DNA of 64,000 nt, from the NCBI GenBank assembly GCA_964244585.1, contig CAXTJM010000012.1, positions 1 to 64,000 on the forward strand. The letters are read 5' to 3'. The translations under genes and the position numbers were made by a program. Positions 1 to 9,175 of this stretch are shown here, piece after piece. Every line of letters begins with the position of its first letter. Position 1 is the stretch's first letter. Source of the stretch: LMUY01 sp964244585 (GTDB lineage: Bacteria; Pseudomonadota; Alphaproteobacteria; Acetobacterales; Acetobacteraceae). The notes under the pieces are model-generated. The model was not told where the DNA came from, searched no databases, and saw nothing but the letters and a program-made list of their open reading frames with translations.

Positions 1-55
1 GCACGCGGTCCAGCAACGGCGTCGACAAACGCGGCGGCAGAAGCGGGGCATTCAT
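1..55 (-). CDS. dxs: 1-deoxy-D-xylulose-5-phosphate synthase, N-terminal fragment (runs off window)
   Basis: Only the first 18 codons are inside the window; the gene continues past position 1. The reading starts at an ATG one base after the ispA stop codon and gives MNAPLLPPRLSTPLLDRV. The TPLLDRV segment resembles the usual start of DXS, the thiamine-diphosphate enzyme that makes DXP from pyruvate and glyceraldehyde 3-phosphate in the MEP pathway. ispA-dxs is a common pair in Alphaproteobacteria and both feed the hopanoid genes next door. The call rests on this short segment plus context. Confidence 0.6.
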   Translation of the reverse strand, partial: MNAPLLPPRLSTPLLDRV

Positions 56-56
56 C

Positions 57-974
57 TCAGTAGCCTCGCGACACGACGTAGCTGGCAAGGTCGCGCAGCC
101 GCCTGGCCCGGGCGCCGAACATGTCCAGGTGGGATGCCGCTTCGTCGCTGAGCGCCCGAGCCTTGGCAGTCGCCTGCTCCAACCCCAGCAGCGCCACCAG
201 GGTCGCCTTGCCGGCGGCCGCATCCTTGCCCGCGGTCTTGCCGATCGCGCTCGTGTCACCGGAGGCGTCCAGCACATCGTCCGCGATCTGGAACGCGGCA
301 CCGAGATCACGGCCATAGGCGGCCACCTGGCTTCGCGCGGCGGCGTTGGCCCGCCCCAGGATAGCACCCGCCTCGGCGCTATACTGGATCAGCCGGCCCG
401 TCTTCAACGCTTGCAGCCGCACGACGTCCGCCACGCCGAGGATTCGTCCTTCCGTCGCCATGTCGATCATCTGGCCGCCGGCCATGCCACGTGCCCCGCT
501 CGCCACCCCCAGCGCATGCACCAGCTCGCACCGGGCCTGCGGGTCGGGATGCGTGGCGTCCTGCGCGAGAACCTCGAACGCGAGCGCCTGCAACGCATCC
601 CCCGCCAGGATCGCCGTGGCCTCGTCAAACGCGCGATGCGTACTGGGTTGGCCACGCCGCAGATCGTCGTCGTCCATGGCGGGCAGATCGTCATGCACGA
701 GCGAATAGGCGTGCAGCATCTCCACCGAGGCTGCGACACGGGCCGCCTGCGCCCTCGGCACGTCGAACAGCTCGGCAATCTCCAGCACGAGGAAGCCACG
801 GAACCGCTTGCCGCCGTTGAGGCTGGCATACCGCATCGCCTCGATCAGCCGTCCCTCCGCGCCGATGGGCTGGCCGAGCAGCTCGTCCAACGCCGTTTCT
901 GTCACTTGGACGGCGTCGGCCATGGCCGACGCCAAAGCGCCAGCCCCATCACGCAAGAGCGAATCAGCCGACAT
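57..974 (-). CDS. ispA: Farnesyl/geranylgeranyl diphosphate synthase (IspA-type)
   Basis: This is a 305-residue short-chain trans-prenyltransferase that condenses IPP with DMAPP/GPP to make farnesyl diphosphate, the precursor consumed by HpnD. The first aspartate-rich motif (DDLPAMD) is at residues 95-101 and the second (DDVLD) at 232-236, both intact; GGKRFR near residue 54 is the substrate-binding loop. Length is normal for the family. The ATG at 974 follows a CAGGG sequence about 8 bases upstream. It is one base from dxs and so probably co-transcribed with it. The xseB gene that often precedes ispA in proteobacteria is not present; instead a non-coding stretch separates it from the divergent hpnH. 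Confidence 0.93.
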   Translation of the reverse strand: MSADSLLRDGAGALASAMADAVQVTETALDELLGQPIGAEGRLIEAMRYASLNGGKRFRGFLVLEIAELFDVPRAQAARVAASVEMLHAYSLVHDDLPAMDDDDLRRGQPSTHRAFDEATAILAGDALQALAFEVLAQDATHPDPQARCELVHALGVASGARGMAGGQMIDMATEGRILGVADVVRLQALKTGRLIQYSAEAGAILGRANAAARSQVAAYGRDLGAAFQIADDVLDASGDTSAIGKTAGKDAAAGKATLVALLGLEQATAKARALSDEAASHLDMFGARARRLRDLASYVVSRGY

Positions 975-1397
975 TCATGACCCTGAACACAGACAGCGCC
1001 CTTTCGGAAAGCCTGTAAATTGAACCCGCCGAGGGTGGGCCGGGAGGCACAAGCGGTTCAAACAAGCACTCCCCTTTCCTCCGATGCAAGATGCGACCGA
1101 TTAGACACGCGAAATATGCGTCTTCCATGCAACAAATTACCGGCAGCGTGATGCCTGCTTGCCACGACGCGCATTGTCGCCACACCCGGCGAGTGGCAGT
1201 CTCCATCTGCCAGGGCGGGCGGATGGTCTCACAGCTTCATGGCGCAACAGCATCCTGCCTTCGACCTCTGCCTGGTCATGACTGTCATGCACTGCACAAA
1301 ATAGCCAACTACCCATCAATCTTTGCGTTCCGCCTCGGAATGGTCGACACCAGACAGGCCGGGTCGAGACGGTCCCCGGCGAAGGAGAAAGAGCGAG
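975..1397. other. Divergent intergenic region between ispA and hpnH
   Basis: About 420 bases separate two divergent genes, and no open frame here has recognisable protein content. The stretch from roughly 1080 to 1330 is less GC-rich than its surroundings, as expected for promoters, but I could not place a convincing -35/-10 pair on either strand. A GAAGGAGAAA Shine-Dalgarno sequence at 1381-1390 belongs to hpnH. A single CTGTCAT near 1282 is discussed among the rejected items. Confidence 0.6.
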
Positions 1398-2540
1398 ATG
1401 TCGGTTCCCTTGCAGCAGGTCCTCCGGGTCGGAGCCTACGTGGTCAAGCAGCACCTCAGCGGGCGCAAGCGCTATCCCCTCGTGCTGATGCTGGAGCCGT
1501 TGTTCCGTTGCAACCTGGCCTGCGCCGGGTGTGGCAAGATCGACTACCCGGCTGAAATCCTCAACCAGCGCCTGTCGGTCGCCGATGCGTTGGAGGCGGT
1601 GGACGAATGCGGCGCCCCGGTCATCGCGATCGCCGGTGGGGAACCGTTGCTGCACAAGGAAATGCCCGAGATCGTCGCCAAGATCCTGGAGCGCAAGAAG
1701 TTCGTCTACCTTTGCACCAACGCGCTCCTGCTCGAAAAGAAGATGGACCAGTTCAAGCCGAACCCGTTCTTCTCCTGGGACGTGCACCTGGACGGCGACA
1801 AGGAGATGCATGACCACGCGGTGAGCCAAGACGGGGTCTACGACCGTGCGATCGCCGCGATCCGCATGGCGAAGCAGCGTGGCTTCCGCCTGTCCATCAA
1901 CTGCACGCTGTTCGACGGTGCCAAGGCCGACCGGGTGGCGAAGTTCTTCGACGAGGTGATGGCGATGGGTGTGGACGGAATCATGACCTCGCCCGGTTAC
2001 GCCTATGAGCGTGCGCCGGACCAGGCGCATTTCCTGTCACGCCAGAAGACCAAGCAGTTGTTCCGCGACATTCTGACCCGCGGCAAGGGCAAGGGCTGGA
2101 AGTTCACCCAGTCGCCATTGTTCATGAACTTCCTGGCTGGCAATGAGAGCTATCACTGCACGCCCTGGGGCAAGCCGACCCGTAACGTGTTCGGCTGGCA
2201 GCGGCCGTGCTACCTGCTGGGCGAGGGCTATGCCAAAAGCTTCACCGAGCTGATGGAAACGACGGACTGGGACAAGTACGGCACCGGCAACTACGAGAAA
2301 TGCGCCGACTGCATGGTGCATTCCGGCTACGAAGCGACCGCCGTCGTTGACGCCGTAAAGAGCCCGCTGAAGACGTTGGCCGTCGCCATGCGCGGACCAC
2401 GGCTGACCGGGCCGATGGCGCCCGAGATCAAGCTCGATCGCCAACGGCCGGCGGAATACAATTTCAGCAAGCACGTGCAACAGAAGATGGCCGAAATCCG
2501 CCACAAGCCGAAGGCCGCCGAGGTCGCCGACGCCGATTGA
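1398..2540 (+). CDS. hpnH: HpnH, hopanoid radical SAM enzyme (adenosylhopane synthase)
   Basis: A 380-residue radical SAM protein. HpnH adds the 5'-deoxyadenosyl group to diploptene to form adenosylhopane, the first step of C35 hopanoid side-chain synthesis. The [4Fe-4S] motif CNLACAGC is visible with cysteines 38, 42 and 45 (CxxxCxxC). The segment GRKRYPLVLMLEPLFRC at residues 22-38 is characteristic of the family. The ATG at 1398 was chosen over an upstream in-frame ATG at 1323 because it has a strong AAGGAG sequence 8-10 bases upstream and matches the usual family N-terminus. The gene is convergent with hpnG, whose product acts next in the pathway. Confidence 0.95.
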   Translation: MSVPLQQVLRVGAYVVKQHLSGRKRYPLVLMLEPLFRCNLACAGCGKIDYPAEILNQRLSVADALEAVDECGAPVIAIAGGEPLLHKEMPEIVAKILERKKFVYLCTNALLLEKKMDQFKPNPFFSWDVHLDGDKEMHDHAVSQDGVYDRAIAAIRMAKQRGFRLSINCTLFDGAKADRVAKFFDEVMAMGVDGIMTSPGYAYERAPDQAHFLSRQKTKQLFRDILTRGKGKGWKFTQSPLFMNFLAGNESYHCTPWGKPTRNVFGWQRPCYLLGEGYAKSFTELMETTDWDKYGTGNYEKCADCMVHSGYEATAVVDAVKSPLKTLAVAMRGPRLTGPMAPEIKLDRQRPAEYNFSKHVQQKMAEIRHKPKAAEVADAD

Positions 2541-2569
2541 CGGTTCGGCCAGTCTGCAGGGCGCGCCCC

Positions 2570-3205
2570 TTAGCCGAGGCGCCCGGTCGCTGCCACCTTC
2601 GCCGTCAGGGCCTGCCTGGCCTTGGCGGCTTCACGACCAAGCGCGATCAAACCGGCAAGCTGGCCGGGATGCCGGGTCAACGAGCGCATCAGGGCGCCGG
2701 CGCGGATGCGGCCCTGAGCATCCAGCGCGGTCATTGCGGCTGGCGGCAAGTCCCGGTCTGCCGGGTCACAAACCGCCCGCAGGACTGCGAATGGCAGCCT
2801 GTATTCGGCGGCGACCATGGCGACCGCGCCGCTTTCCAGGTCCACCGCGCCCGCCCCGGTCTGCTCCCAGCTCTCCCGCTTGGCCGCTCGCGTCGCAATG
2901 ATGCCCGTTGCGGCCAGCAACCATCCAGCAGGGACGCCAAATCGTGCCGAGAGGGTCGGGTCGACCCTCCAGCGCTCGCCGGCGTGATCGACCACGCCTT
3001 CCGGCACGATCAGGTCTCCTGGCCGCAAATCCGGCGATAACCCGCCTGCCAGGCCGAAGCTGACCAATCCGCAGGCCCCGGCCTGGACGAGCCGGCCTGC
3101 CGCGGCCGCCGCACCTTGCGCGTCTCCCCCCCCGACACCCACCTGGCAGCCCAGCCCACGCGCCAACCGTGCCTCGGCCACCAACCCCACTACGATGCCG
3201 AGCAT
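2570..3205 (-). CDS. hpnG: HpnG, hopanoid-associated phosphorylase
   Basis: A 211-residue member of the purine nucleoside phosphorylase/MTAN superfamily. HpnG removes adenine from adenosylhopane to give (phospho)ribosylhopane on the way to bacteriohopanetetrol. The phosphorylase-type segment DLESGAVAMVA and glycine-rich stretches (VSFGLAGGL) are present. The ATG at 3205 lies 2 bases downstream of the shc stop codon; longer upstream readings only run back through the end of shc and have no family content. It is the last gene of the minus-strand hpnA-B-C-D-E-shc-hpnG run. Confidence 0.9.
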   Translation of the reverse strand: MLGIVVGLVAEARLARGLGCQVGVGGGDAQGAAAAAGRLVQAGACGLVSFGLAGGLSPDLRPGDLIVPEGVVDHAGERWRVDPTLSARFGVPAGWLLAATGIIATRAAKRESWEQTGAGAVDLESGAVAMVAAEYRLPFAVLRAVCDPADRDLPPAAMTALDAQGRIRAGALMRSLTRHPGQLAGLIALGREAAKARQALTAKVAATGRLG

Positions 3206-3207
3206 GG

Positions 3208-5142
3208 TTAGAAGCCGTAGGCGATCCGGCGCGTGTTGCCCTCCATGAGGTTGCGGTAGCGGGCGAGTGCCAGGAGCGGGAAGAACAGCCGGTAGCCGTG
3301 GTACCGCAGGTAGAACGCGCGGGGGAAGCCGACCGCGGTGTAGGGCAACTCGTCCCATTCGCCATCCGGCCGCTGCGTCCGGCGCAGGTACTCGATGCCT
3401 TGTTCGACCGCGGAATGGCCCGCCTCCCCCGCCGCCATCAAGCCGAGCAGCGCCCAGGCGGTCTGTGACGGCGTGCTCAGACGATAGCGGCCCGGTGGGG
3501 CATCGGCATAGCTTTCCTCATCCTCGCCCCAGCCGCCATCCGGGCGCTGCCGCGACAACAGCCAGGTCACCGCACGACTGACCGCCGGGTCGTCAGCTGG
3601 CACTCCGGCAGCGTTCAGCCCGCACAGCGTCGACCAGGTGCCGTAGATGTAGTTCGTCCCCCACCGGCCGAACCAGCTCCCATCCGCCTCCTGCTCGCGC
3701 CGGACATAGGCCAGCGCGCGGGTCATGGTCGGATCATCCAGCGTATGGCCGAGTTGGGCGAGGAAGGAGATGCACCGCGCCGTCACGTCCACCGTCGGCG
3801 GGTCCAGCAAGGCGCCATGATCGGCGAACGGGATATGGTTCAGGAACTGGTAATCGTTGTCGATGTCGAATGCGCCCCAGCCGCCGTTGCGGCTCTGCAT
3901 GCCGATGATCCACGTCCGTGCCCGTTCGATCGCATCGGCATGGGACGCATCCCCGTTGCGGTGCAGCAGCATGCCCACCACGGCAGTGTCGTCCACGTCC
4001 GGATAATGCGCGTTCTCGTATTGGAACGCCCAGCCGCCCGGCGCGAGGCCGGGGCGGGAGGCGGACCAATCCCCGTGCACCGTCGTGATCTGCCGGCCGG
4101 CGAGCCAGTCGCATGCGGCCTGCACCGACGCCGACTGCCCGCCCTCGGCCTCCGCCACGGCGTGGCCGGCCAGCCCGGTATCCCAGACCGGCGACAGGCA
4201 GGGTTGGCAATAGGCGCGATCGGGCTTGACCAGCAACAGCTTGCGGATGGCGCCCCAGGCGGTTGCGGCATGCGGGTGGCCAGGCGGGTAGCCCAACGCG
4301 TCGAACATCATCACGCTGTTGGCCATGGCCGGGTAGATGGCGCCCAGCCCATCCTCGCCGTTCAACCGCTCGACCGTGAATGCCACGGCCGAGTTCATGG
4401 CGCGCCGCCGGGCACGCTTCGGAAAGAACGGCTCCAGCGGGCGCAGGAGCGTGTCCAGCGTGCGGAACACCGGCCCCCAGGCGGAACGGTACGGCCCGCG
4501 GAACCAGTCGCGCACGGTGTCGGGCGGCACCCGGAACAGCTCGGCCACGGAAATGCCGCGCGGGTTGCGCGCTTGGGGCCGCAGCGCCATCAGCACCAGC
4601 AGCGGCACTATGACCGTGCGGGACCAGTACGACACCTTCGACAGGTGGAAGAAGAACCAGCGTGGCAGATGCAGGATCTCCACCGGCATGACCGGGGTGG
4701 CGCGCCAGGGCACCTGGCCGAACAAGGCCAACTGCACACGGCAGAACACGTTGGTCCGCTCCGCGCCGCCCAGTTGCAGGATACGGGCGCGGGCACGGAC
4801 CATGTGCTCGGCATCCGCGGAATCGCCGATCGCCTTTAGCGCGAAATAGGCCTTCACGCTGACGGAAACGTCGGACGCACCGTCATGGAACAGCGGCCAA
4901 CCGCCATCGGCGTTCTGGATGTCCCGAAGGTAGACGCCGATCCTGCCTTCCAGCGCAGGGTCGATCCGGTCGAGGTAATGCTCCAGCAGCACGTATTCGG
5001 ACGGGATGGTGGCATCCGCCTCCAACTCGAACAGCCAATGCCCGTCAGCGGCCTGCCGGGCGAGCAGCGCGGCATCGGCGGCGTTGATGGCGGTCTGGAG
5101 GGTGTCGGTGTCGGCGCGGGTCAGCGTTTTGCTTGGCATCAT
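3208..5142 (-). CDS. shc: Squalene-hopene cyclase
   Basis: A 644-residue membrane-associated triterpene cyclase that folds squalene into hopene and hopanol. The catalytic DVDD (DxDDTA-type proton donor) is at about residues 382-385, and repeated QW motifs are visible, for example QNADGGW, QSRNGGWG, QEADGSWFG, QRPDGGWG and QRPDGEW. Length fits bacterial SHCs (about 630-680). Two consecutive ATG codons begin at 5142; either could start, with a GGATGG sequence just upstream. The start is 10 bases after the hpnE stop codon, so it is part of the hpn operon. Confidence 0.97.
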   Translation of the reverse strand: MMPSKTLTRADTDTLQTAINAADAALLARQAADGHWLFELEADATIPSEYVLLEHYLDRIDPALEGRIGVYLRDIQNADGGWPLFHDGASDVSVSVKAYFALKAIGDSADAEHMVRARARILQLGGAERTNVFCRVQLALFGQVPWRATPVMPVEILHLPRWFFFHLSKVSYWSRTVIVPLLVLMALRPQARNPRGISVAELFRVPPDTVRDWFRGPYRSAWGPVFRTLDTLLRPLEPFFPKRARRRAMNSAVAFTVERLNGEDGLGAIYPAMANSVMMFDALGYPPGHPHAATAWGAIRKLLLVKPDRAYCQPCLSPVWDTGLAGHAVAEAEGGQSASVQAACDWLAGRQITTVHGDWSASRPGLAPGGWAFQYENAHYPDVDDTAVVGMLLHRNGDASHADAIERARTWIIGMQSRNGGWGAFDIDNDYQFLNHIPFADHGALLDPPTVDVTARCISFLAQLGHTLDDPTMTRALAYVRREQEADGSWFGRWGTNYIYGTWSTLCGLNAAGVPADDPAVSRAVTWLLSRQRPDGGWGEDEESYADAPPGRYRLSTPSQTAWALLGLMAAGEAGHSAVEQGIEYLRRTQRPDGEWDELPYTAVGFPRAFYLRYHGYRLFFPLLALARYRNLMEGNTRRIAYGF

Positions 5143-5152
5143 CCATCCGGGC

Positions 5153-6394
5153 TCAAGCGACAGCGTCCAGGGCCGCCGCGGCAGTTTGACCGGATCTGAT
5201 GGCACCTTCGATGGTGGCAGGCAGTCCGGTGTCGGTCCAGTCGCCGGCCAAAGCGAGGTTTGCCAGGCCGACACGCACCCCAGGCCGCTTGCGGTTCTCC
5301 GACGGAGTCGCGGCAAAGGTCGCGCGCTTCTCCTTTACGACACGCCAAGCCGGCATGGGTTGCGCAATGCCGAGGGCGGCGCACAGTTCCGGCCACACTG
5401 TTGCAGCCAGGTCACTAGCAGCCCGATCCACCAGGCGGTTGGCGGCGCTGATGGTCACCGAGACGATGCCGGGTTTGACGAACACCCATTCCGCCGTGCC
5501 GCCCAGCAGGCCGACGAAGCCGGCTGCCCCGGGTGGCGCGTCATGGCGGTAATGCAGGTTCACGATCGATTCGAACGCGCCGGGCGCCTGGAGGCCGGGC
5601 AGCAGGCCTTGCGCCACCGGCGCGGGAACCGCCAGGACGAGCGAGTCGCCCGGGCCGAGGGCGATCGTTCCGTCCGCAGTGGCCATTGCCTCCACCTGGC
5701 CGTTGCCGAGCGTCAGGGCGGACACTCGCCGGCCGAACTGGATGTCCGCCCCGGCCTGCGTCAGCGCTGCGAGGGCCGGGTCGATGAAGGTGGCCGACAA
5801 TCCCTCGCGCGGGAAGGCCGGGATGCAGGCCTTGCCGCCGCGCATCAGGGTCTCGCGCATCACCGCGGCCATCAGCGCGGCGCTGCCCGAGGCGGGGGCC
5901 GTGTTGAGCGCGGCGATCACCAGCGGCTCGATCAGCCGGTCGTTCAGCGCGCCGGCGGGCATGACGGCCGCCACCGTCTGGTCCGGCCCGGCACGCAGCA
6001 GCCGGAGCAGCCCGGCATATTCCCGCAGCCGCGCGCCCGGCACGTTGCGGCCGCGGGCCAGCACCCACCAGGGCAGCGCCCCTGCGTTGGGCTCCACGGT
6101 CCAGCGGCGGCCGGTGGTAAGATCGTAGAACGGGAACATGGCATGGGCCGGTCCTGCAAGGGTCCCTTCCGCGCCGACCCGGCGCAGGAACCCGGCGATG
6201 GCGCGGTTGCCCGAGAGCCAGAGATGGTTGCCGTTATCGATGCGGCAGCCAAGTTCCCTGTCATGGTAGGACCGGCAGCGGCCTCCGCCGGCTGGCCCGG
6301 CCTCGTAGACCGTAACGCGGTGTCCGGTATCGACCAGCGCCAGGGCGGCGGCCAGGCCGGCCATGCCAGCGCCGATCACGTGAACCCGGCTCAT
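5153..6394 (-). CDS. hpnE: HpnE, FAD-dependent hydroxysqualene dehydroxylase
   Basis: A 413-residue FAD-dependent oxidoreductase of the amine oxidase/desaturase group. With HpnC and HpnD it makes squalene from farnesyl diphosphate; HpnE performs the last step, reduction of hydroxysqualene. The dinucleotide-binding motif VIGAGMAGLAAAL sits at the N-terminus, followed by the expected acidic residue (VYEAGPAGGGRC). The ATG at 6394 overlaps the hpnD stop codon as ATGA; upstream frames read back into hpnD and carry no family signature. Confidence 0.93.
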   Translation of the reverse strand: MSRVHVIGAGMAGLAAALALVDTGHRVTVYEAGPAGGGRCRSYHDRELGCRIDNGNHLWLSGNRAIAGFLRRVGAEGTLAGPAHAMFPFYDLTTGRRWTVEPNAGALPWWVLARGRNVPGARLREYAGLLRLLRAGPDQTVAAVMPAGALNDRLIEPLVIAALNTAPASGSAALMAAVMRETLMRGGKACIPAFPREGLSATFIDPALAALTQAGADIQFGRRVSALTLGNGQVEAMATADGTIALGPGDSLVLAVPAPVAQGLLPGLQAPGAFESIVNLHYRHDAPPGAAGFVGLLGGTAEWVFVKPGIVSVTISAANRLVDRAASDLAATVWPELCAALGIAQPMPAWRVVKEKRATFAATPSENRKRPGVRVGLANLALAGDWTDTGLPATIEGAIRSGQTAAAALDAVA

Positions 6395-7239
6395 AGCAGG
6401 TGGCGCGCGACGATGGCCAGCTTGCGCCACGCCGGCACGTGGACCGGCTGGTCCAGGGCGGTCCAACCGCGCGCTTCCAACCGGTCCAGCACGGCAGCGT
6501 AGGTCGCCCCCATCAATCGCGCCGGCCGCATCGCCCGCTGGTTGCAACACGCCATGGCCGCATGGGCCAGGGCAAACCGCCGCCGGGCCTCGGCCAGCAT
6601 GCGCTCGCACACGGCCGGCAGCCGGTGGGCGGCGAGCGCCGCCGCCGGGGCGTGCGGGACGCCTGCCTCGTCCAGCCATTCGCGCGGCAGGTACAGGCGG
6701 CCGCGCGCCGCATCCTCCGCCAGGTCGCGCAGGATATTGGTGAGCTGCAAGGCCCGACCGAGCGAGAACGCAACCTCGTCCGCCCGCGCCGAGCCATCCC
6801 CGAAGGCCCGCACGGAAAGGCGCCCGACCGCCGCGGCAACCCGGTCACAATACAGGTCCAGCGTGGCGAGGTCCGGGGCGGCGATCACCGTCTCGGCATC
6901 CATCTGCATGCCGTCGATCACGGCGAGGAAATCCTGCTGCCGCAGGCCGAATTGCCGAACGGCTGCGACCAGCACGCGGGTGACCGCATCGTGGCCCTGT
7001 CCGGCATAGACGGCGGCGATGGCGGCGCGCCACGCTGCCAGCCTGGCCTGCTTGGCTTGCACCGGCGCCGGCTCGTCCGCCACGTCGTCCACCAGCCGGC
7101 AGAAGGCGTAGATCGCGTACATCGCGGCACGCCGGTCCGGCGGCAGGATGCGCATGCCGCGGTAGAAGGACGTGCCGGCCGCCTTGACGATGCCGTCGAC
7201 GGCATCGAGGTCGGCCGCATCCACCCCCAACGCCATCAT
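6391..7239 (-). CDS. hpnD: HpnD, presqualene diphosphate synthase
   Basis: A 282-residue head-to-head prenyl synthase of the squalene/phytoene synthase fold. It condenses two farnesyl diphosphates to presqualene diphosphate. The first metal-binding motif DDVADE follows the signature YAIYAFCRLV near residue 30, and the second region reads LTNILRDLAEDAARGRLYLP. The start at 7239 forms an ATGA overlap with the hpnC stop codon; an alternative ATG at 7248 would add three residues. Confidence 0.93.
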   Translation of the reverse strand: MMALGVDAADLDAVDGIVKAAGTSFYRGMRILPPDRRAAMYAIYAFCRLVDDVADEPAPVQAKQARLAAWRAAIAAVYAGQGHDAVTRVLVAAVRQFGLRQQDFLAVIDGMQMDAETVIAAPDLATLDLYCDRVAAAVGRLSVRAFGDGSARADEVAFSLGRALQLTNILRDLAEDAARGRLYLPREWLDEAGVPHAPAAALAAHRLPAVCERMLAEARRRFALAHAAMACCNQRAMRPARLMGATYAAVLDRLEARGWTALDQPVHVPAWRKLAIVARHLL

Positions 7240-8066
7240 CGCAGCCATGGCAGCGCCTGCAACACGCTGCCCACCACGTCGCCGCGCCGTAGCCTGACCC
7301 GTCGCGCCAACGGGTCCTCCCGCCGCAGCCGCCGCATCAGCCGCGTCGCCAATCCCACGATGACCGCCGTTTCCACCCGCAACCGTCTGTCCCGCACGCG
7401 GCCCGGCAGGCCGGCGCCGTCCCGGTTCAGCCGCTGGGTCTCGTCCAGCATGCGGTCCAGCACCTGGCGAAAGCCGGGCGAGGCCGCATCCGCCCGCACG
7501 GCAGCCACGTCCAGCCCGACCGCCGCCAGCATGTCCAGCGGAAGGTAGCAGCGGTCCAGCGTCTCCAGGTCCGCGGCGCAATCCTGCAGGTGGTTCAGCA
7601 CTTGCAAGGCGGCGCAGAGCGGGTCGGAGGGCGCGTAGGTGTCGGTGCGCTCGCCGTGCAAATCCAGCACGTGCCGGCCCACCGGCATGGCGGAGTAGCG
7701 GCAATACTCCATCAGCTCCTGCCAGGATGCGTAGCGCCGCTTGGTCGCGTCCTGGCGGAAGGCGTGCAGCAGGTCCAGCGCGTGCCGCGGCGTCACGCCC
7801 GTCTCCCCCAGGCTATGGCGCAGGCGCGCGGCGCTGGGCGATCCGCTCGCGGCATCGCCGGTCAGCACCATCGCCATCGTGTCCAGCCGGGCAAGCTTCT
7901 CGTCCGCCGACAGGGTGGCGCTGTCGGCGATGTCGTCGGCTTGCCGGGCGAAATCGTAGAAGGCGTGCACGTGCGGGCGCAGCGCCGGGCGGATCAGCCG
8001 GGAGCCGACCGGGAAGTTCTCGTCACCCTTGCCCTTGCCGGACGGCGCCTCCACCGACGCGCTCAT
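7236..8066 (-). CDS. hpnC: HpnC, hydroxysqualene synthase
   Basis: A 276-residue squalene/phytoene synthase-fold enzyme that converts presqualene diphosphate to hydroxysqualene. The N-terminal segment GDENFPVGSRLI and the motif YDFARQADDIAD are typical of HpnC, and the second motif region reads LNHLQDCAADLETLDRCYLP. The ATG at 8066 overlaps the hpnB stop codon as ATGA. HpnC, HpnD and HpnE together replace eukaryotic-type squalene synthase. Confidence 0.93.
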   Translation of the reverse strand: MSASVEAPSGKGKGDENFPVGSRLIRPALRPHVHAFYDFARQADDIADSATLSADEKLARLDTMAMVLTGDAASGSPSAARLRHSLGETGVTPRHALDLLHAFRQDATKRRYASWQELMEYCRYSAMPVGRHVLDLHGERTDTYAPSDPLCAALQVLNHLQDCAADLETLDRCYLPLDMLAAVGLDVAAVRADAASPGFRQVLDRMLDETQRLNRDGAGLPGRVRDRRLRVETAVIVGLATRLMRRLRREDPLARRVRLRRGDVVGSVLQALPWLR

Positions 8067-9175
8067 ATGCCGGCCTCGCCATAGGACCGCCGCTTCCACA
8101 CCACGCCGCGTCCGCGGTGATGGTCGATGGCCGAACCAATCGTCGCCGCCATGTAGAACATCGCAACCACCGGCAGGGCCAGGGCCCAGAGCGGCGATTG
8201 GCGGAAGCGCCGCAGCGTCGGCAGGTAGCTCGCGGCTGACCCGACCCAGGCCGCCAGCCCGGCCCAACGCGCGATCCCGCTGCCGAACATGGCGAGCAAC
8301 GAGGGCGCCAGCCATACCAGTGCCAGCCCGGCGATCGTCCCCACCAGGATCAGCGGCGAAAACCGCAATTGCACGTAGGCCGTCCGCGCGACCATGCGCC
8401 AGACATCGCTAGCCTGCGGGTACGGCCGGATCGACCGGGCAAGGCGGCTGTGGCCCAGCCAGATGCGGCCGCCGCGCTTGATGGCGGTGGCGAGCGCCAC
8501 GTCGTCGATCAGCTTGCCGCGCACCGCCTCGATCCCGCCGATCCGCGCCAGCGTCGCCCGGCGGAGCAGGATCGTGCCGCCCGCCGCCGCGGCCGTGCCG
8601 TTGAGCGGGTCGTTCACCCGGGCGAACGGGTAAAGCAATTGGAAGAAGAACACGAAGGCCGGCACCAGCGCGCGCTCCGCCACGCTGGTGCAGTTCAGCT
8701 CCACCATCTCGGACACCAGGTCGAGGCCGGATCGCTCCAGCTTCGCCACCAGCGTCGCGACATGGGCCGGGTCGTGCACGATGTCGGCGTCGCACAGCAG
8801 AACGAGCGGCGCCGTGCCGCGCTGCACCCCCTGCGCCACCGCCCAAAGCTTGCCGCTCCACCCGGCAGGCCGGGGGGCGCCGTCGATCACCAGCAGGCGC
8901 TCGTCCCCCAGGGCGCGGGCGATCGCGCCGGTGCCGTCGCTGCTGCGGTCATCCACCAGGAGGACGCGCAGCCTGCCGGGATAGTCCTGCGCCAGCAGGG
9001 AGCGGAGGCAGCTTTCGATACTCGCGGCCTCGTCGCGGGCCGGCACCACGATATCGAGGTCCGTGGCCATAGCCGGCCTGGCGGGCGAGAGGCTGGGCCC
9101 GGCGGACCAGAACCGGCCATGCCCGGCAAGCAGGTAGACCCAGGCAGCCAGCGCCAGCCCTGCGACCAGCAGCAT
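8063..9175 (-). CDS. hpnB: HpnB, hopanoid-cluster glycosyltransferase family 2
   Basis: A 370-residue membrane glycosyltransferase of the GT2/GT-A fold. The N-terminus (MLLVAGLALAAWVYLL) is a membrane anchor. The GT2 core starts IVVPARDEAASIESCL, has the metal-binding CDAD, and is followed by several hydrophobic segments near the C-terminus. HpnB is conserved in hopanoid clusters, but its substrate is not firmly established; a role in sugar decoration is inferred. The ATG at 9175 overlaps the hpnA stop by one base (TGATG). Confidence 0.88.
   Translation of the reverse strand: MLLVAGLALAAWVYLLAGHGRFWSAGPSLSPARPAMATDLDIVVPARDEAASIESCLRSLLAQDYPGRLRVLLVDDRSSDGTGAIARALGDERLLVIDGAPRPAGWSGKLWAVAQGVQRGTAPLVLLCDADIVHDPAHVATLVAKLERSGLDLVSEMVELNCTSVAERALVPAFVFFFQLLYPFARVNDPLNGTAAAAGGTILLRRATLARIGGIEAVRGKLIDDVALATAIKRGGRIWLGHSRLARSIRPYPQASDVWRMVARTAYVQLRFSPLILVGTIAGLALVWLAPSLLAMFGSGIARWAGLAAWVGSAASYLPTLRRFRQSPLWALALPVVAMFYMAATIGSAIDHHRGRGVVWKRRSYGEAGI

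Noticed and set aside
1270..1297. CTGTCAT and nearby similar hexamers upstream of hpnH, resembling a Pho box
   Set aside because: Only one half-site is perfect and the neighbouring copies are degenerate and spaced by 10 rather than 11 bases; no phosphate-related gene follows.
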